A stretch of DNA of 41,489 bases from Candidatus Thioglobus sp. (GTDB taxonomy: Bacteria; Pseudomonadota; Gammaproteobacteria; PS1; Pseudothioglobaceae): positions 27,924-69,412 of the forward strand of contig DUCF01000074.1 in assembly GCA_012959965.1 (NCBI GenBank), in the 5' to 3' direction. Positions within the stretch are counted from its first letter, which is position 1, and each line of letters opens with the position of its first letter. The translations under genes and the position numbers were made by a program. The notes below the pieces were generated by a model. The model was not told where the DNA came from, ran no database searches, and worked only from the letters and a program-made list of their open reading frames with translations. Below are positions 1-8,920 of this stretch, piece after piece.

Positions 1-605
1 ACACACGACGAATCACCGAACAACATATCGTTATCGGTAGTAATACGTGATTCAAAACCACGGCCTGTCATTGTCAATGTGAACTGACCTTGGACTTCGT
101 CACAAGCGCGCACACAACGTGAACAGTTAATACACTTAGAAAGATCCATACGCATGTAAGCATGGCTCAAGTCTTTTTCACGATCAATATGGTTAGCGCC
201 TTTGGCGTAACGAATTTTTCTAACACCAACACTGGCAGCAACGTCTTGTAGCTCACAGTTGCCATTCACTTCACAAGTTAGGCATTCAGGTGGATGGTCA
301 CTAAGGACCAACTCAACAATATTTCTACGTAATTTTTTGATACTGTCAGAGTTTGTAGAAACATGCATGCCTGGGCTGATTGGGGTGTGGCACGAAGCAA
401 CCGTTCTCTTAGGGCCGTCTTCGTTGTACTGAACTTCTACAGAACAAACACGACAAGCACCGTAAGGTTTTAAGTTGACATCGTCACAAAGTGTTGGAAT
501 GATTTTATCACCCAGTGCTTTGTTGGTAAATTCTAGAACTGAAGTTGAGTCATCAAAAGGAAACTCAACACCATCAATAAATACGCCTTGTGGATTATCT
601 GACAT
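1..605 (-). CDS. NAD-dependent formate dehydrogenase, alpha (catalytic) subunit, N-terminal part
   Basis: Only the first 201 codons are in the window; the gene runs off the left edge. What is visible is the iron-sulfur head of a NuoG/FdsA-type molybdopterin subunit. It has a [2Fe-2S] ferredoxin motif of four cysteines (start of the run LCDDVNLKPYGACRVC), then the His-ligated [4Fe-4S] motif HPPECLTCEVNGNC, then the first of two ferredoxin-type clusters (KCINCSRCVRAC). The catalytic Mo/W-bis-MGD part lies outside. The ATG at 603-605 follows the stop of the beta subunit by one base, so the two are translationally coupled. The family oxidises formate to CO2 and passes electrons through these clusters to the flavin subunit. 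Whether the metal is Mo or W cannot be told here. Confidence 0.9.
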   Translation of the reverse strand, partial: MSDNPQGVFIDGVEFPFDDSTSVLEFTNKALGDKIIPTLCDDVNLKPYGACRVCSVEVQYNEDGPKRTVASCHTPISPGMHVSTNSDSIKKLRRNIVELVLSDHPPECLTCEVNGNCELQDVAASVGVRKIRYAKGANHIDREKDLSHAYMRMDLSKCINCSRCVRACDEVQGQFTLTMTGRGFESRITTDNDMLFGDSSC

Positions 606-606
606 A

Positions 607-2247
607 TTATTTCTCCATATAAGGTTTAAACTCATCCGTACAATGCTCGAGTAAGTTTTTAACAGGAAGCGGCAGACCGCCACCTAGAGCGCATAATGAG
701 CCCACTTCCATCGTTTCTAATAAATCTTGAATCAGCTCTTCTGAAAACTTTTGATCACCCTCTATCGCCGATTGTAACATTTCCTTGCCACGAGTTGCGC
801 CCAAACGACACGGGAAGCACTTACCACAAGACTCGTGTGCAGTGAATTCAAATAGGTGTTTTGCGTACTCTACCGCTGAAAATGACTCAGGAATACAAAC
901 GAAACTAGCGTGCCCCATTAAGAAGCCACCATCGTCGAACGATTCAAAGTCTAGCGTCAATGTGCGCAAAATATCAATCGGCACACAGCCGCCCAATGGG
1001 CCGCCAACTTGGATGACCTTGATGTCATCATTAAAGCCACCACCAATGTCATCAATAATGAAGTTCATTGGAGTTGCCATATCGACTTCGTACAGTCCAG
1101 GATTGTTAAAGTAGCCGTCTAAAGATATTAGCTTAGTGCCTGTTGAGCGCCCGTTACCAATTTTCTTAAATGACTCGCCACCAAGTCTAAAGATTGCTGG
1201 TACTGCAGCCAAACTTTCAACGTTGTTTACAACCGTTGGTTTTTTGTACAAACCTTCAACCGTTGGGAATGGAGGGCGCACATCTACTTCGGCGCGTCGG
1301 CCTTCGATTGAAGCGATTAATGCTGTTTCTTCGCCACAAATGTAGGCGCCTTGACCTTCGACAACACTCATGTCAAAGTCAAAACCACTGCCAAGAATAT
1401 TTTCACCTAGCAAGCCTAGCTCGCGCAATTTGGACAATGCATCATCGGTTGCTTTAATCGATTCTGGGTACTCACCACGAACGTATAGGAAGCCCTGCGT
1501 TGAACCAATAAGGTAGCCACAGATGGCCATACCAAACAATACTTTAAGCGTTTGCTCTTCCAGAAGGTATCTGTCAGAGAATGCACCCGGATCACCTTCG
1601 TCAGCGTTACAAACCACGTATTTAGCGCTCGCTTCTTGTGCTTGACAGAATTCCCACTTCATACCAGTAGGGAATCCCGCACCGCCACGACCACGTAGGC
1701 CGGACTCTTTAAGGGTGTTGATTAACTCTGCTTTGTCTGCTGCAAAGCAAGTTTCTAATAATTCTTTGAAATCCTCAAAGCTAGAGAAAATTTCGTCTTC
1801 GACTAAGAATGAAGTGTCTGAATATGACTTCATTGTGTAATCTGGGCTAGTGTGATCGCCAGCAATAATAGTGTCTAGCTTGTTAATATCGTCACCAGAA
1901 TAATTCTTGCCTTCATAGTGGAACGAACTGTTTTCGTAACATCTGCCCAGACAAATCATCTCACCGACATTTTCTTCGCCAAATTTAGCGTTTAGTTTGT
2001 CAGAGACATCGCCTTGGGTACCGCGACAAAGACAAGCGCTGCCCGTACAAACGTAGGCTTTTTTGCTTTTATGGTCTTCACCAAAGAAATCATAAAAACT
2101 CTTAGTACTGTGGATGGTTGAAACACCCAAGTTGTACTCGCCAGCTAACTGATTGTCAGCTGCTTCAGTAGGGCTTGCTGCAATTTTGCCAAACAAGCTG
2201 TTTTTGTCGTCTTTTTTACCCGACAATAAACTGATATTTCTAGACAT
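607..2247 (-). CDS. NAD-dependent formate dehydrogenase, beta (NADH/FMN) subunit with fused NuoE-like domain
   Basis: This 546-residue protein joins a thioredoxin-like [2Fe-2S] domain (C67, C72, C99, C103) to a NuoF/FdsB domain. The NADH/FMN motif LRGRGGAGFPTG is near residues 184-195, a second glycine-rich GAYICGEETALI stretch follows, and the C-terminal [4Fe-4S] ligands sit in ESCGKCFPC plus a later SLC. The family moves electrons from the formate-oxidising subunit through FMN to NAD+. The fusion of NuoE-like and NuoF-like parts, with no separate gamma gene next to it, matches the two-subunit FDH1 type known in Methylobacterium rather than the FdsGBA type. It is downstream of fdhD and fhs and upstream of the alpha subunit in the one-carbon cluster. 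The first 50 residues are an unaligned polar extension. Confidence 0.93.
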   Translation of the reverse strand: MSRNISLLSGKKDDKNSLFGKIAASPTEAADNQLAGEYNLGVSTIHSTKSFYDFFGEDHKSKKAYVCTGSACLCRGTQGDVSDKLNAKFGEENVGEMICLGRCYENSSFHYEGKNYSGDDINKLDTIIAGDHTSPDYTMKSYSDTSFLVEDEIFSSFEDFKELLETCFAADKAELINTLKESGLRGRGGAGFPTGMKWEFCQAQEASAKYVVCNADEGDPGAFSDRYLLEEQTLKVLFGMAICGYLIGSTQGFLYVRGEYPESIKATDDALSKLRELGLLGENILGSGFDFDMSVVEGQGAYICGEETALIASIEGRRAEVDVRPPFPTVEGLYKKPTVVNNVESLAAVPAIFRLGGESFKKIGNGRSTGTKLISLDGYFNNPGLYEVDMATPMNFIIDDIGGGFNDDIKVIQVGGPLGGCVPIDILRTLTLDFESFDDGGFLMGHASFVCIPESFSAVEYAKHLFEFTAHESCGKCFPCRLGATRGKEMLQSAIEGDQKFSEELIQDLLETMEVGSLCALGGGLPLPVKNLLEHCTDEFKPYMEK

Positions 2248-2261
2248 TCAATCTCCTAGGA

Positions 2262-3110
2262 TTAGTCTTTGATGCGCCATGCACCATTATAAATATTATA
2301 TTTATTTTTCTTGATAAAACCAATCAAAGTAATATCAAACTTCCGTGCCAAATCTAGAGCTAATGAGGTTGGCGCCCCAATTCCAGCTATCATCCCTATT
2401 CCCGCCATCAGCGTTTTTTGGATGATATCAAAGCCCAGCCTTCCCGAACACATAACAAATTGTTCGCTCGGATTAAGCATATCCCTACACCTAACATAAC
2501 CAATGAGCTTATCTAGCGCATTGTGCCTACCTACATCTTCAGCCAAATGCAGCAACTCACCACTAGCACTAATAAGGCCGCTAGCATGAACGCCACCAGT
2601 ATTGGCAAACTGTTCTTGTTTTGCCCTCAATATATCGGGCAATTTCGTAATCAAATCAACACTCACAAGGGGCATTGATTTTTCTATTTGCGGTTCGTAG
2701 GCAATTTCAATCGCATTCAGCGTGCCTTTGCCACAAACTCCGCAGCTAGAACTCACCATAAAATGGCGCTGCAAATTCTTTAAATCCAGTTGATTTCCCT
2801 TACCTAGTGTTACCAGCAAAGAATTATCAACATCGTAGAGGCTTTTATTGGTACCTCTTGGCGCAATACTTTCAATTGCACTTTTGTCATTAATGACACC
2901 TTCAGAAAACAGAATACCAGAAACTAATGACTCGTCATCGCCCGGCGTTCTCATGGTAACCATTAATGGCTCCTCGACCCAATCCTCGTTTGAGAAATAT
3001 CGTATAATAATCTCAAGAGGCTCTTCTATTGCGATACAGTCACTAGTACTCGTTACGGTTGAATTCTCAACCTTATGAATATCGTAGTTAACTGTATCGC
3101 TAACAGTCAT
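2262..3110 (-). CDS. fdhD: Formate dehydrogenase accessory sulfurtransferase FdhD
   Basis: This is a 282-residue FdhD homologue of normal length. In this family a Cys-x-x-Cys loop carries sulfur from IscS to the molybdopterin cofactor, and formate dehydrogenase is inactive without it. The loop is seen as SSSCGVCGKGT with C123 and C126. The conserved stretches GGVHASGL and EDVGRHNALDKLIG follow. The gene sits 14 bases upstream of the beta subunit and 4 bases downstream of fhs, so the maturase is made together with its client. An early-start alternative exists, but the first ATG is only a few bases past the fhs stop and fits a coupled operon. Confidence 0.95.
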   Translation of the reverse strand: MTVSDTVNYDIHKVENSTVTSTSDCIAIEEPLEIIIRYFSNEDWVEEPLMVTMRTPGDDESLVSGILFSEGVINDKSAIESIAPRGTNKSLYDVDNSLLVTLGKGNQLDLKNLQRHFMVSSSCGVCGKGTLNAIEIAYEPQIEKSMPLVSVDLITKLPDILRAKQEQFANTGGVHASGLISASGELLHLAEDVGRHNALDKLIGYVRCRDMLNPSEQFVMCSGRLGFDIIQKTLMAGIGMIAGIGAPTSLALDLARKFDITLIGFIKKNKYNIYNGAWRIKD

Positions 3111-3114
3111 AGAT

Positions 3115-4794
3115 TTAGAATAGACCTTGTACTAGGCCCTCTTCATCTAAATGAATCTTGTCTGCCGCAGGAGATCTCGGTAGACCAGGCATTGTCATAA
3201 TCGCACCACAAACAACAACAACAAATTCCGCACCCGCTGATAATCTTACTTCACGGATTGACATAGAGTGGCCAGTAGGCGCACCTAGTAATTGTGGATC
3301 TGTTGAGAATGAATATTGTGTTTTAGCAATACAAACTGGTAAATGACCAAAACCGTTGTCTTGGTACCAAGCAAGCTTGTCTCTAACAACTTTATCAGCC
3401 AATACTTCGTCTGCGTGATAAATTGTTTTAGCAACTGTTTCAACTTTCTCGAGCAATGGCATTGCATCGTCGTAAAGTGTCTTGAATTGAGAGGCGCCTG
3501 ATTCAGCCAATGCAACCACTTTTTCAGCCAAGTCAATCGCACCATCACCGCCGTGCTCCCAATGACTTGAAACACTCACGTCAACATGGAATTGCTTACA
3601 GTATTCTCTGATCACTTCAAATTCAGCTTCAGTGTCTGTCACAAAGTTGTTGATACCGACAACTAAAGGAACGCCGAACTGGCTTAAGTTGCGAATGTGT
3701 CTTCCTAGGTTTACACAACCCTTCAGTAGTGCCTCTGTGTTTTCTGTGTTTAGGTCGGCCTTAGCAACACCACCTTGGTGTTTAAGCGCACGAATAGTCG
3801 CAACCAAAACAACAGCGTCTGGCGCTATGCCAGCCTTACGGCACTTAATATCGAAGAATTTTTCAGCACCTAAGTCAGCGCCAAATCCAGCTTCTGTTAC
3901 TGTGTATTCAGACATCTTAAGTGATGTCTTGGTAGCAATTACTGAGTTACAACCGTGAGCGATATTGGCGAATGGACCGCCGTGAATGATCGCTGGGTTG
4001 CCTTCTAATGTTTGCACGATATTTGGTCTGAAAGCATCTTTAAGCAATACTGTCATTGCGTGGTGAGCATTAATTTGACTAGCTCTTACTGGCACCATGT
4101 CACGCGTGTAAGCAACAATAATATTGCCCAATTTTTCTTCTAGCTCTGCTAGGTTTTCCGCAAGACAGAAAATTGCCATAACTTCTGATGCAACCGTAAT
4201 ATCAAAACCGTCTTCACGTGGATAACCATTTGTTGAGCCACCTAAAGATGAAGTGATTGTACGAAGTGAACGATCGTTCATATCAACAACACGACGGAAT
4301 GCAACTTTTCTGCTATCGATGTTTAGTGAGTTACCCCAGTAAATGTGGTTATCAATCATCGCAGACAATAAGCTGTGTGCAGATGTGATTGCGTGGAAGT
4401 CACCTGTGAAATGAAGGTTAATGTCTTCCATTGGAATAACTTGAGCGTAACCACCACCGGCAGCACCACCTTTCATGCCAAAACAAGGACCTAAGCTCGG
4501 CTCACGCAAACATACTGTTGCTTGCTTGCCAATTTTGTTAAGGCCGTCTGTCAGACCAACCGAAGTGGTTGTCTTGCCTTCACCGGCTGGTGTTGGCGTT
4601 ACCGCAGTAACCAAAATTAGTTTTCCATCTTCGTTGCTTTGTGCAGCTTCAATAGCTTGCCAAGAAATCTTAGCTTTATCATGACCAAAAGGTACTAAAT
4701 CCTCTTTACTGATATTTAATTTTGCGCCGATGTCATTAATATGCTCGCCAGTGGCTAGTCTTGCAATCTCAATATCTGATTTATATTCGCTCAT
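3115..4794 (-). CDS. fhs: Formate-tetrahydrofolate ligase
   Basis: This 559-residue enzyme interconverts formate, ATP and THF with 10-formyl-THF. The ATP loop [12 protein letters not shown] is near residues 66-77 and most of the family core is recognisable (for example [10 protein letters not shown] and the C-terminal [10 protein letters not shown]). The open frame extends to 4839, but the ATG at 4792-4794 is preceded by AGGAG at good spacing and begins the normal N-terminus, so I take it as the start. In this cluster the reverse direction is the sensible one: 10-formyl-THF made from a methyl group is cleaved to formate with ATP formation, and the formate dehydrogenase encoded next finishes the oxidation. 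A 210-nt leader precedes the gene. Confidence 0.95.
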   Translation of the reverse strand: MSEYKSDIEIARLATGEHINDIGAKLNISKEDLVPFGHDKAKISWQAIEAAQSNEDGKLILVTAVTPTPAGEGKTTTSVGLTDGLNKIGKQATVCLREPSLGPCFGMKGGAAGGGYAQVIPMEDINLHFTGDFHAITSAHSLLSAMIDNHIYWGNSLNIDSRKVAFRRVVDMNDRSLRTITSSLGGSTNGYPREDGFDITVASEVMAIFCLAENLAELEEKLGNIIVAYTRDMVPVRASQINAHHAMTVLLKDAFRPNIVQTLEGNPAIIHGGPFANIAHGCNSVIATKTSLKMSEYTVTEAGFGADLGAEKFFDIKCRKAGIAPDAVVLVATIRALKHQGGVAKADLNTENTEALLKGCVNLGRHIRNLSQFGVPLVVGINNFVTDTEAEFEVIREYCKQFHVDVSVSSHWEHGGDGAIDLAEKVVALAESGASQFKTLYDDAMPLLEKVETVAKTIYHADEVLADKVVRDKLAWYQDNGFGHLPVCIAKTQYSFSTDPQLLGAPTGHSMSIREVRLSAGAEFVVVVCGAIMTMPGLPRSPAADKIHLDEEGLVQGLF

Positions 4795-4827
4795 GTATTC
4801 TCCTGAATATAGTATAAAAACAAAAAT

Positions 4828-4898
4828 AGAGAGGTACAAAAATCCATCATCACTAGGAATTGTTTACATTCCAGTGAAAATGAGCCCTCTTCCTCTCT
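4828..4898 (-). promoter_or_regulatory. Structured 5' leader of fhs (candidate attenuator or riboswitch-like element)
   Basis: In the 210-nt gap between the mttB-like stop and the fhs start, the minus strand can fold into two nested stems. The outer stem pairs AGAGAGG (4892-4898) with CCTCTCT (4828-4834). Inside it CACTGGAAT (4868-4876) pairs with ATTCCTAGTG (4851-4860) across a seven-base loop and one bulged T. Just 3' of the outer stem is a T-rich run (ATTTTTGTTTTT), as in an intrinsic terminator. This is the only gap over 25 bases in the whole cluster. No known riboswitch class was recognised, and the function is inference. Confidence 0.4.
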
Positions 4899-5004
4899 TA
4901 AATAATTAACTTCTGATGCGTATTATCTTATTTTTCCACTAAAGCAATAGTAAAAAAATTCATAACTACGTGAATTCAAATCACCGGATAGTTTAACCCG
5001 ACTA

Positions 5005-6531
5005 TTATATATTAGAATCCTCGAAACTGCCCTTACGTTCTGCGATATATGCAAGCAAAGCTTCGTCAATTGCCGGATCAAGTTCGGGCGCCTCATAACT
5101 GACGAGCATTTGCTTGTATTTTTCAGCAGCGAGAGCCGCTGTATCCCTAGAGCCGTCTTCAACCCACTGCTCAAAGCTATTGTCATCCAATACGTCCGAC
5201 ATGTAAAACGCTGTCTTAAAGTTCTTCTCGGTGTGCAAGCACCCTAAGAAATGAGACTGAGGGCCCACTTCGCGAATCGCGTCCATCGCTTGGCCGTTCT
5301 CGCTCATGTCAATACCTTCGACCGATACACGCATCATGCCCGCTTGATCAGCATCAAGAACAAACTTCTCATAACTCATACACAAACCACCCTCAAGCCA
5401 ACCGGCGGTGTGCAGATTGAAATTAACACTGGCATTAATCGTTGCTTGCATGGTGTTGGCTGCTTCATAACCCGCTTGCGCGTCTGGCATCTTGGCACCA
5501 TTAAAACCTCCACCACTTCTAAACGGCACACCCAATCGTCTTGCAAGCGCACCTGAAATGTTCATCATATGCCCAGCTTCCGGCGTACCAAAAGTTGGTG
5601 CACCCGATTTCATTGACATTGCTGTTACAAAGTTGCCGTAAACAACCGGCGCACCAGGGCGTACTAATTGGGCAAATGCCATGCCCGCCATACCTTCTGC
5701 AAGGCTTTGCGCGGCAACACCAGCAGCCGTCACAGGCGCCATAGCGCCGGCAACAATAAATGGTGTAACAATACAAGCTTGATTGTTTCTCGCATAAACC
5801 TTTAACGCGCCCAACATGGTGTCGTCAAACGACATTGGTGAAGAGGCGTTAATTAAACTAATTAAGACGCAGTTCTGATCGACGAAGTCATCACCAAATA
5901 CAATCTTGGCCATATTAACCGTGTCTTGCGCACGTTCCGCGGCAGTTACTGAGCCCATAAAAGGCTTGTCAGAATACTTAATATGGCTATACACCATATC
6001 GAAATGACGCTTGTTAACTGGTAAATCGCAAGGCTCACAAATCGTACCGCCGGAATGATGAAGATTGTCCGACATATAGGCTAATTTGACAAAATTACGA
6101 AAATCTTCAATCGTCGCATAACGACGCCCTTCGTCAAGATTGTGAATAAACGGCGACCCGTAAGCAGGTACCAAGACCATGTTGTCGCCACCAATAACAA
6201 TATTTTTCTCAGGATTGCGTGCAAACTGAGTAAACATTTTTGGTGCATTTTCTTGAATAATTTTGCGACACATTCCCCTTGGAAAGCGTACGCGGTCGCC
6301 ATCAATGTTGGCGCCTGCTGCACCCAAAATATCAAGCGCTTCTTGATCTTCAGAAAAGACAATACCAATTTCTTCAAGAATGGTGTCGGCATTTTCTTCA
6401 ATAATGCTTAAATCCTCATCACTTAGAATGCTGTAATGTGGAATTTTGCGTGTAATATAGGCTGGTGGTTTTGGTATTGCTGGCGCCTCTGACTCGCCAC
6501 CGCCTCTACGTCTTCTTCTTTCTCTTGCCAT
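5005..6531 (-). CDS. MttB-superfamily corrinoid-dependent methyltransferase without pyrrolysine
   Basis: This 508-residue protein belongs to the trimethylamine methyltransferase (MttB, COG5598) superfamily. These enzymes move a methyl group from a methylated amine to the Co(I) of a partner corrinoid protein. True trimethylamine enzymes carry an in-frame amber codon read as pyrrolysine. This frame is open throughout at full length, so it is of the non-Pyl type, whose known members act on glycine betaine, proline betaine, carnitine or butyrobetaine. The exact substrate cannot be read from the sequence. The N-terminus MARERRRRRGGG is a short arginine tail not expected of the catalytic barrel. 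Its gene lies between the RACo gene and fhs, in the same operon as the corrinoid protein and the THF methyltransferase. Confidence 0.9.
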   Translation of the reverse strand: MARERRRRRGGGESEAPAIPKPPAYITRKIPHYSILSDEDLSIIEENADTILEEIGIVFSEDQEALDILGAAGANIDGDRVRFPRGMCRKIIQENAPKMFTQFARNPEKNIVIGGDNMVLVPAYGSPFIHNLDEGRRYATIEDFRNFVKLAYMSDNLHHSGGTICEPCDLPVNKRHFDMVYSHIKYSDKPFMGSVTAAERAQDTVNMAKIVFGDDFVDQNCVLISLINASSPMSFDDTMLGALKVYARNNQACIVTPFIVAGAMAPVTAAGVAAQSLAEGMAGMAFAQLVRPGAPVVYGNFVTAMSMKSGAPTFGTPEAGHMMNISGALARRLGVPFRSGGGFNGAKMPDAQAGYEAANTMQATINASVNFNLHTAGWLEGGLCMSYEKFVLDADQAGMMRVSVEGIDMSENGQAMDAIREVGPQSHFLGCLHTEKNFKTAFYMSDVLDDNSFEQWVEDGSRDTAALAAEKYKQMLVSYEAPELDPAIDEALLAYIAERKGSFEDSNI

Positions 6532-6551
6532 GTTTTTCCCCTATGATGTCT

Positions 6552-8492
6552 CTAAGACGCCCTTCTACGGCGTCTGGTTTTATTAATTTTTTGCTCTTTA
6601 ATCGGTGACACACTGAACTTCATTGCATCAACAAAATAATCTTGAAATTTCGCTTCGGTAGCACTTTCGATTTTAATCACCTCGGCCACTGCATCAATAA
6701 TTTTCTTCCTGTTACCTACGTCCAGCAACGCCATACTGGCACCAATCCCAGCCGCATTACCAACGGAAGTAACCACTTCTTCTGTAGCACTCGGAATAAT
6801 CTCCAATAAAGCCACATATCGTGCATCGAGATGTGCGCCAAACGCGCCCGCCAAAAGCACTTGCTCAAACTCTGTACATTCTTGGTAATCCATTAACAAA
6901 CTCACGCCTGCTGAAAGCGCTGCTTTTGCCAACTGAATGGATCGAATATCAACCTGCTCAATATAGATCGATTGCTCGCCTTGATCAACAAGTAAAAATC
7001 TTGTGGTATTGCCAATTTTTGAAAATCTCTCAGGCGCACTAGACTGAACGAAAAGACCGCTTTGATCAATAATACCAACCTCAGCAAAACTAACAATCGC
7101 CTCGATAATACCACTGCCACAAATACCGACAGCCTTTTGTTTGACTTTCTTGAAGTCTTCTTCGTCAGACCAAGCTTCCGTGCCAATCATTCTATAACGC
7201 ACTTCAAGTGTGTCTTTATCAATCCTGACGCGCTCAATAGCGCCATGCGTGGCACGAACACCTGAAGATATTTCAGCACCCTCAAAAGCCGGGCCCGTTG
7301 GCGAAGAGGTGGCGTACACCTTGCCATTTTTAGCCAACATAATTTCAGCATTGGTACCAATATCCACCAACAAAGTGGTCTGATTGTGCATGATATGCAT
7401 TTGACTCAAATAGGCCGCTGCAGTGTCGGCGCCTACATGCCCGGCAATCAGTGGGAAAAACGAAATTCTTGTTTTTGGGTACAAATCAAGTCGCAGCTCT
7501 TTGGCGTCAATATCCAGCCACTCACGAGTTGCCAAAGTAAATGGCGATTGACCTAACTCTACTGGTGAAAGTCCAAAAAACAAATGATGCATGATCGGGT
7601 TACCAACCAATACAATTTCTAGTAATTTATCTCTGCCCAGTTTTAGCTCGTCACAAGCCTCATGGAACATTTCTGTTAATTTAGTGCGCACGGCGTCTGT
7701 GAGTTTTTTGTCACCGCCTTTGTTCATCATGACGTAGGAAACTCGGGACATTAGGTCTTCGCCGTAGCGAATTTGCGGATTCATTGCACTCGACTCAAAC
7801 AGCAATTGTCCTGTTGCTAGGTCATACACATAGACTGCTAATGTGGTTGAGCCAATATCAACAGCTGCACCAATAATTTGATGCTCGCCTTGTGGATAAA
7901 CAGCAACAACCTCTTTATTGTCACGCACAGCAACACTGAGAACGCCCTTAGTCTCGTGAATTAGAGGCTGAAGTTCTCTAAGCAAACTAAAATCAAACGT
8001 CGCCTGAATGTCTTGTTTTTGTAATTGCTCAAGTAGGTTTTCTGAGGCCGAAGGATTTTCATCCAAGGTAGGCTCATCCAAAGTGCAATGGACCAACTCA
8101 ATAGTGGTCGAAATATTGTAATCTTGCTTGGCATTTTTCTTACTTATGTAGGCTAAATGCTCTTGAGACTCTTCCGGTACGTCAATAACCAAATCGCCTT
8201 GAATGCAAGTTTGGCATGCGAGCCGCTTGCCTTGATATTTCGGATTTTCTTCAATCAGCTGTCTTTCAAGTCGAGTAATGCCGCTGACGTTCTCTGGCTT
8301 GCAATCAACACCAAACTTCGAATGTGTTCCTTCTGAAACCTCAATCCAACATTGATGACATTGACCGTAACCGCCGCATAACGAACGAATGGCAACGCCC
8401 GCGTCTTGCGCAACTTGCAACAGCGTATCGCCAACTTCACCTTTGTATTGGCGACCCGACGGTGTAAAACAAATTTGCTGAATATCATCCAC
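6552..8492 (-). CDS. RACo-type ATP-dependent reductive activator of corrinoid protein (ferredoxin-ASKHA, DUF4445)
   Basis: This 646-residue protein has an N-terminal [2Fe-2S] ferredoxin domain (C39, C45, C48, C93), a linker, and an ASKHA-fold ATPase region. ASKHA signs include GAAVDIGSTTLAVYVYDL near residue 210, TTLLVDIGTNAEI and VGICGSGIIEA. Family members (RACo, RamA-like) re-reduce the inactive Co(II) form of corrinoid proteins to Co(I) with ATP. That fits the neighbouring corrinoid protein, whose cobalt will be oxidised often in an aerobic cell. The C-terminus ends in NKTRRRRRAS, an arginine tail like those of two neighbours. The start at 8490-8492 is two bases past the upstream stop. 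Confidence 0.9.
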   Translation of the reverse strand: MDDIQQICFTPSGRQYKGEVGDTLLQVAQDAGVAIRSLCGGYGQCHQCWIEVSEGTHSKFGVDCKPENVSGITRLERQLIEENPKYQGKRLACQTCIQGDLVIDVPEESQEHLAYISKKNAKQDYNISTTIELVHCTLDEPTLDENPSASENLLEQLQKQDIQATFDFSLLRELQPLIHETKGVLSVAVRDNKEVVAVYPQGEHQIIGAAVDIGSTTLAVYVYDLATGQLLFESSAMNPQIRYGEDLMSRVSYVMMNKGGDKKLTDAVRTKLTEMFHEACDELKLGRDKLLEIVLVGNPIMHHLFFGLSPVELGQSPFTLATREWLDIDAKELRLDLYPKTRISFFPLIAGHVGADTAAAYLSQMHIMHNQTTLLVDIGTNAEIMLAKNGKVYATSSPTGPAFEGAEISSGVRATHGAIERVRIDKDTLEVRYRMIGTEAWSDEEDFKKVKQKAVGICGSGIIEAIVSFAEVGIIDQSGLFVQSSAPERFSKIGNTTRFLLVDQGEQSIYIEQVDIRSIQLAKAALSAGVSLLMDYQECTEFEQVLLAGAFGAHLDARYVALLEIIPSATEEVVTSVGNAAGIGASMALLDVGNRKKIIDAVAEVIKIESATEAKFQDYFVDAMKFSVSPIKEQKINKTRRRRRAS

Positions 8493-8494
8493 GC

Positions 8495-8917
8495 TTACTC
8501 GTCTCCCTTTGTTTTGCTAATACCGTAGCCCGAAAATTGCGGCTCGTTGGCTTTAATTTCATAATAGCAGCCTTTTTCTTCGGTAAAAATATGATGGCGC
8601 ACAGCTAAATCTTTCGCATCATCTAGACTGCCTGCCGTGACGCTAATGGTTGGCAAAGTATCATGCTGCCAAAACATATGCGCCCCACAATTCTCACAAA
8701 AACCGTGGCGTGATCCTTCGTGTGTGTAGTACCACTTAATCTCACCACTGATTGTTATTTTATCTCTTTGCGCCTGACAGGCAGCCATATAGTGGCCGGT
8801 CATCTTACGACACTGTTGACAATGACAAAAGGACACATCCGACAAATCAAACGCCTCGTAAGTCGTTTGACCGCAAACACAAGATCCTTTGTATTCAATA
8901 TCAGCCATAGTCATCAA
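8495..8917 (-). CDS. GFA-family (glutathione-dependent formaldehyde-activating/CENP-V-like) zinc protein
   Basis: This small protein of about 140 residues has the full set of zinc-ligand cysteines of the GFA fold: CVCG (C13, C15), CHCQQC (C31, C33, C36) and FCENCG (C74, C77). The family is named for an enzyme that helps formaldehyde react with glutathione, but many members have no proven activity. A start at the fourth residue (ATG 8906-8908) is equally possible; no strong ribosome site favours either. It is embedded with 2-3 base gaps between the methyl-THF methyltransferase and RACo genes. A role in handling formaldehyde released from methylene-THF is reasonable but only inferred. Confidence 0.85.
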   Translation of the reverse strand: MMTMADIEYKGSCVCGQTTYEAFDLSDVSFCHCQQCRKMTGHYMAACQAQRDKITISGEIKWYYTHEGSRHGFCENCGAHMFWQHDTLPTISVTAGSLDDAKDLAVRHHIFTEEKGCYYEIKANEPQFSGYGISKTKGDE

Positions 8918-8920
8918 TAA

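Noticed and set aside
785-1457. Plus-strand frames of 60-110 codons opposite the formate dehydrogenase beta gene
   Set aside because: These are antisense shadows of a clear gene with no ribosome sites or recognisable products.
4828-4898. Reading the fhs leader as a THF riboswitch
   Set aside because: Stems are present, but I do not see the conserved bases of the known THF class. Left as unclassified.
5005-6531. Possibility that the MttB-like protein is a pyrrolysine enzyme
   Set aside because: The frame is continuous at full length with no internal amber codon, so no Pyl insertion is needed.
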